Shown here in pieces: positions 17,229-25,610 of a DNA stretch of 64,000 bases. Each line of letters begins with the position of its first letter. Position 1 is the stretch's first letter. The notes under the pieces were generated by a model. It searched no databases. It was not told the DNA's origin and was given only the letters and a program-made list of their open reading frames with translations. Both the position numbers and the translations under genes were made by a program. Source of the stretch: Flavobacterium beibuense F44-8. GTDB taxonomy: Bacteria > Bacteroidota > Bacteroidia > Flavobacteriales > Flavobacteriaceae. The stretch is taken from positions 62,001 through 126,000 of the forward strand of contig NZ_JRLV01000008.1 of NCBI RefSeq assembly GCF_000769915.1, written 5' to 3'.

Positions 17229-17747
17229 ATGTCAAATTTGAGTAAGGATAGAGATGAATTGGTGGAGCTGTTTGGAATCCATTTCGAAACCAATTACAAT
17301 TTACCGCCTTTAGCGGGAAGGATATTGGGTACACTTATAGTTGACAGTAAGCAGGGGGTAACTTTTGATACTCTTGTGGAAAAGCTTTCGGCAAGTAAAA
17401 GTTCAATTTCAACAAACCTCAATTTACTCTTAAAAATGGGAAAGATAGTTTACTATACCCTTTCCGGAGATCGTAAAAAGTATTTTCGCCCGGCCCCATT
17501 AAGCGAAAGGCTTGAGGGGTATGTAAAAATGGTAGGGCAGGAAAAGGTTTTGGTGGATAAGATGCTTAAGTACAGGGAGGCGACAGCCTCATGTCCCTTT
17601 GAACGTTTTGATTTGATGCATTTACAGGCATACAAGGAGCACGTTTTGGAGATAGAAAGCCTTTTTCAAAAAACAATACAACAGTTTAAGGAAATAGAGA
17701 AAAACAGATTAGATCAATTTAATTCAAGTGTTAGTAATGAGAAATAA
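17229..17747 (+). CDS. GbsR/MarR-family winged-helix transcriptional regulator
   Basis: Likely autoregulator and regulator of the RND efflux operon it heads. The 172-residue protein has a winged-helix core: LPPLAGRILGTLIV, then TFDTLVEKLSASKSSISTNLNLL (recognition helix), then the wing IVYYTLSGDRKKYFRPAP. A long C-terminal helix for dimerisation follows. The GbsR-like pattern includes the N-terminal FGIHFETNYNLPPLAGRI. The start was placed at 17229, because the alternative GTG at 17181 lies upstream of the -7 box and inside the operator. The gene overlaps the adaptor gene by 11 bases. The inducing ligand is unknown; a pump substrate is a reasonable guess. Confidence 0.88.
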   Translation: MSNLSKDRDELVELFGIHFETNYNLPPLAGRILGTLIVDSKQGVTFDTLVEKLSASKSSISTNLNLLLKMGKIVYYTLSGDRKKYFRPAPLSERLEGYVKMVGQEKVLVDKMLKYREATASCPFERFDLMHLQAYKEHVLEIESLFQKTIQQFKEIEKNRLDQFNSSVSNEK

Positions 17748-18858
17748 ATCATTTTTAGGTGCAATAGCCGCTATGCTAATGGTAACGGCATGTGGTAAAA
17801 AACAGGAACAGGCTCCGCAAATGGGACCTATGCCTTTCCCTGTTAAAACCGTAGCGAAGCAGGATGCAGTTATATATGAAGAATATACGGCAAACCTGGA
17901 AGGTCAGCAAAATGTAGAAATTAGGCCTAAAGTTTCCGGTTTTATCCAAAAAATATATGTGGATGAAGGGCAGGAGGTAAAAAAGGGGCAGTTGCTTTTC
18001 AGGCTGGAGACCCAAACCCTTAACGAAGATGCTGCTGCAGCAAAGGCCAGTGTAGATGCCGCTCAGGTTGAGGTAGACAGGCTTAAACCGCTTGTTGACC
18101 GTAAAATTATAAGTAATGTACAGCTGGAAACAGCAAAAGCACAATTGGCACAGGCTAAGGCTAGTTACAGTGCAATTGCAGCAAACATAGGTTATGCAAC
18201 TATTACTTCTCCGGTAAACGGAGTTGTAGGCGGACTTCCGTATAAAGAAGGAAGCCTTGTAAGTTCTACTATGGAGATGCCGCTTACTACAGTATCTGAT
18301 ACTAAAGTAATGAGAGCTTACTTTACAATGAACGAAAAGCAAATGCTTGATTTTACAAGAATGTTTGAAGGTAAATCGCTTGCCGAAAAACTTAAAAACA
18401 CCCCTGAAGTAAGTCTTGTACTTGTAGACGGTTCGGTTTATGAGGAAAAAGGACGACTTAAAACTGTAAACGGATTGGTAAACCCACAAACCGGTACAAC
18501 AGAGTTTAGGGCAGAATTCCCTAATCCGCAAAGTATACTTAGAAGTGGTAGCAGTGGTGTTGTTCGCCTTCCAATAGAAAAGAAGGATGCTATCCTTGTG
18601 CCACAAAACGCAGTTATGGATATGCAGGGTAAAAAGATGATCTATGTTGTTAATAAAGATAACACAGTGAAATCTACTATTATAACAACAAGTACAACAT
18701 CCGGTCTTGATTATATCGTTTCGGAAGGATTAAATGCCGGTGATGTTATTGTTACCGAGGGAGCTACCAAACTAAGGGATGGTCAGGAAATTGTTCCTCA
18801 GTCTGGCGAAAAACAGGCAGCTCCGGCAGCAGGCACAGAAGCCGCAGCCAAAAAATAA
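17737..18858 (+). CDS. RND efflux periplasmic adaptor lipoprotein (HlyD/AcrA family)
   Basis: Membrane fusion protein linking the inner-membrane pump to the outer-membrane channel. The start at 17737 gives a lipoprotein signal (AAMLMVTAC-GKK); the in-frame GTG at 17728 only adds MLV. The lipoyl/barrel-sandwich halves are seen as RPKVSGFIQKIYVDEGQEV and the later ITSPVNGVVGGLPYKEG. A helical hairpin of Ala/Gln-rich sequence lies between them (about residues 95-145). Beta-barrel and membrane-proximal domains follow, and an Ala-rich tail closes the protein. It overlaps the regulator gene by 11 bases and precedes the pump gene by 30 bases. Confidence 0.94.
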   Translation: MRNKSFLGAIAAMLMVTACGKKQEQAPQMGPMPFPVKTVAKQDAVIYEEYTANLEGQQNVEIRPKVSGFIQKIYVDEGQEVKKGQLLFRLETQTLNEDAAAAKASVDAAQVEVDRLKPLVDRKIISNVQLETAKAQLAQAKASYSAIAANIGYATITSPVNGVVGGLPYKEGSLVSSTMEMPLTTVSDTKVMRAYFTMNEKQMLDFTRMFEGKSLAEKLKNTPEVSLVLVDGSVYEEKGRLKTVNGLVNPQTGTTEFRAEFPNPQSILRSGSSGVVRLPIEKKDAILVPQNAVMDMQGKKMIYVVNKDNTVKSTIITTSTTSGLDYIVSEGLNAGDVIVTEGATKLRDGQEIVPQSGEKQAAPAAGTEAAAKK

Positions 18859-18888
18859 GTTCTGATACTCCGCAAAAAATAATAAATT

Positions 18889-21800
18889 ATGCTAAAAACA
18901 TTTATAGAAAGGCCGGTACTAAGTACCGTAATTTCGATATTGATAACCATTTTGGGTATACTGGGGCTTATGTCTTTACCGGTAGAGCAGTATCCTGAAA
19001 TTGCCCCTCCAACCGTTCAGGTAACTGCTACCTACACCGGTGCAAATGCAGAAACGGTATTAAACAGTGTTATTGTACCACTGGAAGAAGAAATAAACGG
19101 TGTGGAGGGAATGACGTACATGACCTCTTCTGCCGCAAACGACGGTACAGGTAAAATAAGCGTTTTCTTTGAGCTGGGTACTAACCCTGATATTGCTGCT
19201 GTAAATGTACAAAACCGTGTGGCACGTGCTAACAGTAAACTGCCTCAGGCGGTACTGCAAACAGGGGTTACAACAGTAAAGAGTCAAACCAGTGCGCTTA
19301 TGTTCCTTTCTCTGTATTCCACAAACAAGGAATATGATGGTACTTTTGTACAGAACTACGCAAAAATTAACCTTGTACCAAGTCTTCAAAGGGTAAAAGG
19401 GGTAGGTCAGGTAAACGTATTTGGAGCAAGAGATTACTCTATGCGTATATGGATTGACCCTGAAAAAATGGCGGCTTATGATCTTTCTCCCAAAGATATT
19501 CAGGCAGCACTTCAGGAACAGAATGTAGAGGCAGCACCGGGTAAATTTGGTGAAAATGCCGATGGAATTTATGAATATGTAATAAAATATAAAGGCCGAC
19601 TTTCTACCACACAGGAATATGAGGATATTGTTGTTAAGGCAATAGGTAACGGAAACTTTTTAAGGCTTAAGGATGTTGCTACTGTTGAGCTTGGGGCATT
19701 TAACTACGGTTCTAAGAACTTTGGTATGGGTAATGAAGGTGTTGCTATTGGTATATTCCAGACATCAGGTTCAAATGCTAATGATATTATTGACGAGGTT
19801 AATACTATTCTTGAAGAAAGTAAGGCGAGCTTCCCTGAGGGTATCAAATATGTAATACCATACAACACTAAAACGTTCCTTGATGCATCTATTGACAAGG
19901 TAAGCCATACATTGGTTGAAGCATTTATACTGGTGTTTATTGTAGTATTTCTTTTCCTTCAGGATGCGAGGTCTACATTAATTCCTGCTATAGCGGTTCC
20001 GGTTGCTATTATCGGTACTTTCTTTTTCCTGCAGTTGTTTGGATTCTCTATAAATCTGCTAACACTGTTTGCATTAGTGCTGGCAATTGGTATTGTTGTG
20101 GATGACGCCATCGTAGTTGTAGAGGCGGTGCATGCCAAACTTGATGAAGGTGCCAAATCTGCAAAGGAGGCGACCCTTTCTGCCATGAGTGAAATATCAG
20201 GGGCTATCGTTTCCATTACCTTGGTAATGTCTGCAGTATTTATTCCTGTATCCTTCCTTAATGGTCCGTCTGGGGTTTTCTATAAGCAGTTTGCCATAAC
20301 ACTTGCCGTATCAATCTTAATTTCGGCAGTAAACGCATTAACATTAAGTCCTGCTCTTTGTGCACTTTTCCTTAAACCTCATGATGAGCATGAACACGGT
20401 AAAAAGAAAAATTTTAAAGACAGGTTCTTTATCGCTTTCAATGCCGGTTTTGACTCTATGAATAACAAGTACAGCAAATCACTTGGATTCCTTATAAAAA
20501 GAAAATGGGTTGGTGTAACAGGACTTCTTGTATTTACAGGTATAACCTATTTCCTTTTCTCAACTACCCCTACAGGATTTATTCCTAATGAGGATCGTGG
20601 TATAATCATGGCCGATATTACAATGCCTCCTGGAACAACGTTAGAGAAAACTCAAAAAGCAGTAGATCAGTTGGATTCAATATTGGTTTCTATGCCAATG
20701 GTAGAAGCCAGGATGAATATTGTTGGTTTCAGTTTACTTAACGGTATCAATGGTAGTTCTTATGCTTTCTCTGTAATCAAACTTAAGGACTGGAGTGAAA
20801 GAACAGAAGACAATCAGTCGGTAGATGCTATAGTAAAAGAATTGTTTGGGCGTACAGCCGGATTTAAAGATGCAAGAGCCTTATTCTTTACACCGCCAAG
20901 TGTACAGGGCTTTGGTACTGCCGATGGTTTTGAGTTCAAACTTCAGGATAAGGGTGATGACGACTGGACAACAGTAAGTAAAGTGGCTAATGAGTTCCTT
21001 GCAGAACTTTCAAAAAGACCGGAAGTACAGTATGCTATTACCAACTTCAACCCTGGTTTCCCTCAATATCAAATGGATATTAATGTGGAAAGGGCTAAAA
21101 ATGCAGGGGTATCTGTTAGCGATATATTCAATACCATGCAGGGCTACTACGGAGGTCTTTATACAACAGACTTTAACCGATTTGGTAAACAGTTCCGTGT
21201 AATGATACAGGCTAAGCCGGATTCAAGAGCAGATGAAAAATCGATAAACAATGTTTATGTGCGTAATGCCTCCGGACAAATGGTTGCCATTAGTCAGTTT
21301 ATAGATTTTAAAAAGATATATGGTCCTGAGGCAGTTGCCCGTTTCAATCTTTTAAAGGCGGTTAATGTAAACGGTAAGGCAAATCCTGGTTATAGTTCGG
21401 GTGATGCTATTAAGGCTATTCAGGAAGTAGCTGCACAGCACCTTCCTAAAACATATACCTATGAGTTCTCGGGTATGACCCGTGAAGAGATTCTTGCAGG
21501 TAATCAGCAAATGGGTGTATTCCTGTTAAGTTTAATATTTGTGTACTTCCTGTTAAGTGCGCAGTATGAAAGTTACATAGTGCCGTTGTCGGTTATCCTT
21601 TCATTACCTGTGGGTATTGCAGGGGCAATTGGGTTTGTGAAGCTGGCAGGAATGGAAAACAACATTTATTTCCAGGTAGCACTAATCATGCTTATAGGTC
21701 TCCTCGCCAAGAATGCTATCCTTATCGTTGAGTTTGCCATACAGAGGCGACGACACGGTATGAGCCTCGCTGAATCGGCCATTGAAGGTGCTAAGGCGCG

Positions 21801-22041
21801 TTTAAGACCAATCCTTATGACCTCGTTTGCCTTTATCTTAGGTTTATTACCACTGGCACTGGCAAATGGTGTAGGTGCTGTAGGTAACCGTTCCATTGGT
21901 ATGGGGGCAGTAGGAGGTATGCTTGTAGGTACCGTATTCGGGGTATTTATCATTCCTGTATTGTTTGTAATATTCCAGGGATTACAGGAAAGGATTTCGG
22001 GAGGACCTGAGTTTGTTGAAACAGAAAATAATGAAGCATAA
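18889..22041 (+). CDS. RND multidrug efflux pump, HAE1 (AcrB-like) family
   Basis: Inner-membrane proton-driven exporter of hydrophobic and amphipathic compounds. The 1050 residues match AcrB. TM1 lies at about 9-29, followed by a large periplasmic porter domain with GANAETVLNSVIVPLE. TM2-TM6 start near 340. The proton-relay pair Asp405/Asp406 is in GIVVDDAIVVVE. A second pseudo-symmetric half has its own porter domain, and the C-terminal helices are around LIGLLAKNAILIVEFA, containing the conserved Lys. The gene lies between the adaptor and outer-membrane factor genes in a single operon under the GbsR/MarR regulator. Drug specificity cannot be read from sequence. Confidence 0.96.
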   Translation: MLKTFIERPVLSTVISILITILGILGLMSLPVEQYPEIAPPTVQVTATYTGANAETVLNSVIVPLEEEINGVEGMTYMTSSAANDGTGKISVFFELGTNPDIAAVNVQNRVARANSKLPQAVLQTGVTTVKSQTSALMFLSLYSTNKEYDGTFVQNYAKINLVPSLQRVKGVGQVNVFGARDYSMRIWIDPEKMAAYDLSPKDIQAALQEQNVEAAPGKFGENADGIYEYVIKYKGRLSTTQEYEDIVVKAIGNGNFLRLKDVATVELGAFNYGSKNFGMGNEGVAIGIFQTSGSNANDIIDEVNTILEESKASFPEGIKYVIPYNTKTFLDASIDKVSHTLVEAFILVFIVVFLFLQDARSTLIPAIAVPVAIIGTFFFLQLFGFSINLLTLFALVLAIGIVVDDAIVVVEAVHAKLDEGAKSAKEATLSAMSEISGAIVSITLVMSAVFIPVSFLNGPSGVFYKQFAITLAVSILISAVNALTLSPALCALFLKPHDEHEHGKKKNFKDRFFIAFNAGFDSMNNKYSKSLGFLIKRKWVGVTGLLVFTGITYFLFSTTPTGFIPNEDRGIIMADITMPPGTTLEKTQKAVDQLDSILVSMPMVEARMNIVGFSLLNGINGSSYAFSVIKLKDWSERTEDNQSVDAIVKELFGRTAGFKDARALFFTPPSVQGFGTADGFEFKLQDKGDDDWTTVSKVANEFLAELSKRPEVQYAITNFNPGFPQYQMDINVERAKNAGVSVSDIFNTMQGYYGGLYTTDFNRFGKQFRVMIQAKPDSRADEKSINNVYVRNASGQMVAISQFIDFKKIYGPEAVARFNLLKAVNVNGKANPGYSSGDAIKAIQEVAAQHLPKTYTYEFSGMTREEILAGNQQMGVFLLSLIFVYFLLSAQYESYIVPLSVILSLPVGIAGAIGFVKLAGMENNIYFQVALIMLIGLLAKNAILIVEFAIQRRRHGMSLAESAIEGAKARLRPILMTSFAFILGLLPLALANGVGAVGNRSIGMGAVGGMLVGTVFGVFIIPVLFVIFQGLQERISGGPEFVETENNEA

Positions 22042-22053
22042 ACTAAGTTTCAG

Positions 22054-23460
22054 ATGAAGAAAAAAAGTTTTAAAATATACAGGGTAATTATTTTGGTTGG
22101 TGCCGGTTTGTTAATGCAGTCGTGCCTTGTAGCCAAAAAATACGAAAGGCCTGATGTAAAGGCAGAGAACCTGTACAGAACAGAAGTTATAGCTCAGGAC
22201 AGCACTTCGCTGGGCGATGTGGCATGGGACAAGATTTTTACCGATCCTGTTTTACAGGGACACATCAAGAAAGGGCTTCAAAATAATTTTGATATGCTTG
22301 TTGCCATACAAAATGTAACAGCAGCAGAGGCCTATTTAAAACAGGCTAAAATGGGATATTTCCCTACACTTAGCGGTACGGCAAACCTAACGCACCAGGA
22401 ACTTTCCAGAAACAGCCAGTTTGGTAGTTTCTTTAACGGAGCATTAGATCAGTACCAGTTAAGTGCCACACTATCGTGGGAGGCTGATGTTTGGGGCAAA
22501 ATACGTAGTAACAAACGTGCTTATGGTGCGTCATACATGCAAACCATAGCGGCAAACCAGGCTGTAAAAACCAGAGTGATTACAGATATCGCTGCAACTT
22601 ATTACCAGTTAGTTGGTCTTGATGCACAGTTAAAAGTAGCCGAAGAAACGCTTATAAACCGTAATGAGAGTGTAGAAGCAATTCTTGCACTTAAAGAAGC
22701 GGGTAGTGTTAATGAGGTTGCCGTACAGCAAACGGAGGCTCAAAAATATGCTACTGAGCTTATTATTGAAGACCTTAAAACTAATATTACTTTGGTTGAG
22801 AATACTATGAGTCTTCTTTTAGGAGAGGCACCTCACGAGATTGAAAGAAGTTCTTTTAATCCGGATGATCTTAATCCGGAAATTAAACTGGGATATTCTA
22901 CTTCGTTGTTAAGTAACAGGCCTGATGTGGTTGCTGCCGAGTATAACCTTATCAATAAGTTTGAGCTTACTAATGTGGCAAGGGCTAATTTTTATCCGCA
23001 GTTTACTATAACTGCTACGGGTGGTTTACAAAGTTTAGAGGTTGATAAGTGGTTTAATGCAAACTCACTGTTTGCTAATATAGTAGGTGGTTTAACACAG
23101 CCTATTTTTAACCAGAGACAAATAAGAACCCAGCATGAGGTTGCCAAAGCAAACCAACAGCAGGCGTATATCCAGTTCCAGCAAGCTCTTGTTAATGCAG
23201 GGAAAGAGGTGTCTGATGCTCTTGCTCAGTATAACAATGAGACCAAAAAACTGGATATAAGATTAAAACAGGTTGAGTCATTAAGAAAAGCGTCTGACTA
23301 TTCTGATGAGTTACTGGAGTACGGTCTTGTAAACTATTTGGAATCACTTACAGCTAAATACAGTGCGCTAAGTGCTGAGCTTGATCTGGTTAATAATAAA
23401 TACCAGCAATACCTTGCTATAATTAACCTTTACAAAGCGTTAGGCGGAGGTTGGAAATAA
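22054..23460 (+). CDS. Outer-membrane efflux channel lipoprotein (NodT/OprM type)
   Basis: TolC-like trimeric channel completing the tripartite pump. The 468-residue protein begins with a lipoprotein signal (GAGLLMQSC, Cys27). The NodT-family mature N-terminus LVAKKYERPDV follows. Two repeats of the outer-membrane-factor fold come next, rich in long amphipathic helices (for example EADVWGKIRSNKRA and SLLSNRPDVVAAEYNL) with short beta segments between. It starts 12 bases after the pump stop and ends the operon, with a terminator about 50 bases downstream. Confidence 0.94.
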   Translation: MKKKSFKIYRVIILVGAGLLMQSCLVAKKYERPDVKAENLYRTEVIAQDSTSLGDVAWDKIFTDPVLQGHIKKGLQNNFDMLVAIQNVTAAEAYLKQAKMGYFPTLSGTANLTHQELSRNSQFGSFFNGALDQYQLSATLSWEADVWGKIRSNKRAYGASYMQTIAANQAVKTRVITDIAATYYQLVGLDAQLKVAEETLINRNESVEAILALKEAGSVNEVAVQQTEAQKYATELIIEDLKTNITLVENTMSLLLGEAPHEIERSSFNPDDLNPEIKLGYSTSLLSNRPDVVAAEYNLINKFELTNVARANFYPQFTITATGGLQSLEVDKWFNANSLFANIVGGLTQPIFNQRQIRTQHEVAKANQQQAYIQFQQALVNAGKEVSDALAQYNNETKKLDIRLKQVESLRKASDYSDELLEYGLVNYLESLTAKYSALSAELDLVNNKYQQYLAIINLYKALGGGWK

Positions 23461-23508
23461 TATAATTTGGGGTAGTCCGGATTATTTGATTAATTGTTTG
23501 TTTTATGT

Positions 23509-23553
23509 AAAACCGTCTGATAAGGAATATTTTATCGGGCGGTTTTGTTTTTT
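23509..23553 (+). terminator. Terminator of the efflux operon
   Basis: Fifteen-position stem (23509-23523 with 23532-23546, three G:T pairs) and T-rich tail. Confidence 0.75.
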
Positions 23554-23648
23554 TAATGATAAATGTGCAACAAAGTATAAAATTATGACATGCAAATTAT
23601 AAGAATAGTAAAAGTGATAACCATCTCATTTTGTGATTGTTTTTAATA

Positions 23649-23656
23649 TACATTTG
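23649..23656 (+). promoter_or_regulatory. -7 promoter element of the 144-residue unknown gene
   Basis: TACATTTG, exact match, 19 bases before the ATG at 23676. TTG at 23631-23633 is 15 bases upstream. It rules out an upstream TTG start at 23637. Confidence 0.6.
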
Positions 23657-23675
23657 TCTCGAATCACTAATAACT

Positions 23676-24110
23676 ATGACTATGAATTTTATGCTGATGA
23701 TAACAACTGCATTCATTATGGCTGCGTTGTTTTATGTGACAAATGTTTTTGAAGATTCAAATGTTTACTCCATGCGAAAAAAAGCCCTTAAGCTTTTCAG
23801 GAAAAACAGGGAAAACAGTTATAGGTTTTATATGACTCTTGAAAAGTATATAGCCCAAAACAATGTGTGGTCGTATAATGCTTTTGAAAATGACGATATC
23901 ACATTTTCAGAGTTTCTGGAAGCATTTAAGGAGAAGCACCATATAGAATACTCCCATGAGGAGGAAATGAAGCTTACAGGGTCTAAATTAAGCCGCAAGC
24001 AGGTGGAAGACTTCCTGATAAAGCTGGATTATCAATATGAGTTTATAGCTGCGGTAGAATCATCAATACAGTTTGATGCTTATATGTTCAAAAAGCAGTT
24101 AACGGCTTAG
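23676..24110 (+). CDS. Unknown 144-residue protein with N-terminal membrane segment
   Basis: I do not recognise the family. The start at 23676 is chosen because a promoter element lies between it and the upstream alternative TTG (23637). The product begins with a hydrophobic segment (MTMNFMLMITTAFIMAALFYV), an anchor or uncleaved signal. A basic, helical, charged cytoplasmic or periplasmic domain follows with many Glu/Lys and aromatic residues (KKALKLFRKN, TLEKYIAQNN, EAFKEKHHIE). No catalytic motif is visible. Its stop overlaps the stop of the convergent gene by 4 bases (TTAG). Confidence 0.65.
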   Translation: MTMNFMLMITTAFIMAALFYVTNVFEDSNVYSMRKKALKLFRKNRENSYRFYMTLEKYIAQNNVWSYNAFENDDITFSEFLEAFKEKHHIEYSHEEEMKLTGSKLSRKQVEDFLIKLDYQYEFIAAVESSIQFDAYMFKKQLTA

Positions 24111-24427
24111 AAGAGTCCAATAAGCAAAAATGTTGCTGCTAATAGTAGTATAATCGCTGCCGTTTGTGTAAGGAAACTTGCCTGCGCTCTTTTTTCTTCA
24201 AGTAATTTACCGTTTTTTCTAAACTGTACTTTGTTATCCCATCGACCGGCATAATCAAAGGCGGTTATTACTTCATAGTTGTCATTTTCAATGACAAACT
24301 CATGTCTTGTACCAAAAAGAGCACTTTTTTGAGAAACACTTTTTCCGTTATAGGTTATGGTTTCTTCCAGTCCGTTTTGATATACGGTTATTGCAGTATC
24401 GTTAAGGGTAAAGTCCGTAGTGGTCAT
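24107..24427 (-). CDS. Unknown 106-residue protein with C-terminal membrane anchor
   Basis: A small protein with a beta-rich soluble part and one hydrophobic helix at the very C-terminus (AAIILLLAATFLLIGLF), giving a tail-anchored layout. The start ATG at 24427 was chosen. A longer frame reaching 24598 would overlap the divergent radical SAM gene, and an exact -7 element sits between the two candidate starts. Polar residues and Gly/Asn turns (TVYQNGLEETITYNGKS) precede a KRAQASF membrane-border sequence. Function is unknown. Confidence 0.6.
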   Translation of the reverse strand: MTTTDFTLNDTAITVYQNGLEETITYNGKSVSQKSALFGTRHEFVIENDNYEVITAFDYAGRWDNKVQFRKNGKLLEEKRAQASFLTQTAAIILLLAATFLLIGLF

Positions 24428-24445
24428 ATTTGTAAGTGTATATGG

Positions 24446-24453
24446 CAAATATA
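24446..24453 (-). promoter_or_regulatory. -7 promoter element of the tail-anchored unknown gene
   Basis: TATATTTG on the minus strand, exact match, 18 bases before the ATG at 24427. It decides against the longer upstream start. Confidence 0.55.
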
Positions 24454-24550
24454 AATTATCTGTTTGTTTTTTTATAGGCTGCCTGTTGATAATATTTTCT
24501 TTTAATATATAAGAAAATAATCTTATAGTTTTTATCTTAGCTGAAAATAA

Positions 24551-24556
24551 GGAGGT
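24551..24556 (+). promoter_or_regulatory. Strong Shine-Dalgarno sequence before the radical SAM gene
   Basis: GGAGGT, 4 bases before the ATG at 24561. Such a match to the 16S tail is uncommon in this window, where most starts have none. Confidence 0.6.
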
Positions 24557-24560
24557 AAAG

Positions 24561-25610
24561 ATGAAAAAGGAGATAAAAGGACAGGGGGCTGTTGCCAATA
24601 TTCATAACCATTTTGAGAAAAACAGGTATGAGAAGTCTATTTATGATGATGATTTTGAAGAGGCTGTTGCCAAAACCAAAATACAGAACATATACCCTAA
24701 AACCATTGTAAACAAAGTTAAAAATCCTGATTTACCCATGGCATACTCCATGAACCCCTATCAGGGTTGTGAGCATGGCTGTGCCTATTGCTATGCCCGT
24801 CCTACCCATGAGTACTGGGGGTATAGTGCCGGAGTGGATTTTGAACGGATGATATTGGCTAAAAGAAATGCTCCCGAACTCCTAGAGAAGTTTTTTAAGA
24901 AAAAGGGATACAGGGCAGAAACCATAATGCTATCGGGTAATACTGATTGTTATCAGCCCATTGAACGGAAACTTAAAATAACCAGAGGTTTGCTGGGAGT
25001 TTGTTTAGAGTACCGGCACCCGGTTAGTATACTTACAAAAAATGCGCTTGTAACCCGCGACCTTGATATACTTACCCAACTGGCAGAGAAAAATTTGGTA
25101 ACTGTAGCGCTAAGTATCCCAACCATAAATGAGGATTTGAGGAGAAAAATGGAGCCACGAACTTCATCTGTGAATACCAAGTTACAGGCGCTCGAAACGA
25201 TATCTAAAGCGGGTATACCAACGTTTGTAATGATAGCGCCTATAATTCCCGGATTAAACAGTATGGATATTTTACCCACGGCAGAGGCTGTTGCCGATAG
25301 GGGAGCTCATAGTTTTGGATATACCCTTGTTAGGCTTAATGATACGGTTGAACCTGTTTTTATTGACTGGCTTGATGAACACTATCCCGACAGAAAAGAC
25401 AAAGTACTAAACCAAATAGCATCACTACACGGTGGTAAGCTTGGAGAAAAAAATGTTGCCAAACGAATGGCAGGTGAAGGGAATATTGCAGATGTGATAC
25501 ACAATACCTTTAAAATAGCCCGCCAAAAATACTTTAAGGATAAAAAGATGGAGCCGCTTGCCACACACCTGTTTGATGGTACTAAGGGCGAACAGCTCAG
25601 TCTTTTTTAG
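24561..25610 (+). CDS. Radical SAM protein of the PA0069 / SplB-like family
   Basis: Radical SAM enzyme with an iron-sulfur cluster bound by the CEHGCAYCYARP motif (residues about 71-82, CxxxCxxC). The N-terminal NPYQGCEHGC and THEYWGYSAGVDFE segments are typical of the PA0069 group, which is distantly related to spore photoproduct lyase. The 349-residue length fits. The remaining part of a partial TIM barrel includes MLSGNTDCYQPIE and VALSIPTINEDLRRKMEPR. Substrate of this group is not known to me. The ATG has a strong ribosome binding site. Its stop overlaps that of the convergent ypdA by 4 bases. Confidence 0.88.
   Translation: MKKEIKGQGAVANIHNHFEKNRYEKSIYDDDFEEAVAKTKIQNIYPKTIVNKVKNPDLPMAYSMNPYQGCEHGCAYCYARPTHEYWGYSAGVDFERMILAKRNAPELLEKFFKKKGYRAETIMLSGNTDCYQPIERKLKITRGLLGVCLEYRHPVSILTKNALVTRDLDILTQLAEKNLVTVALSIPTINEDLRRKMEPRTSSVNTKLQALETISKAGIPTFVMIAPIIPGLNSMDILPTAEAVADRGAHSFGYTLVRLNDTVEPVFIDWLDEHYPDRKDKVLNQIASLHGGKLGEKNVAKRMAGEGNIADVIHNTFKIARQKYFKDKKMEPLATHLFDGTKGEQLSLF

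Noticed and set aside
17776-18606. A 276-codon reading frame on the minus strand opposite the efflux adaptor
   Set aside because: It lies wholly inside a well-supported adaptor gene. Its translation is rich in Cys, Tyr, Arg and Ser with no domain, as expected for the complement of a coding region. No promoter, start context or conservation supports it.
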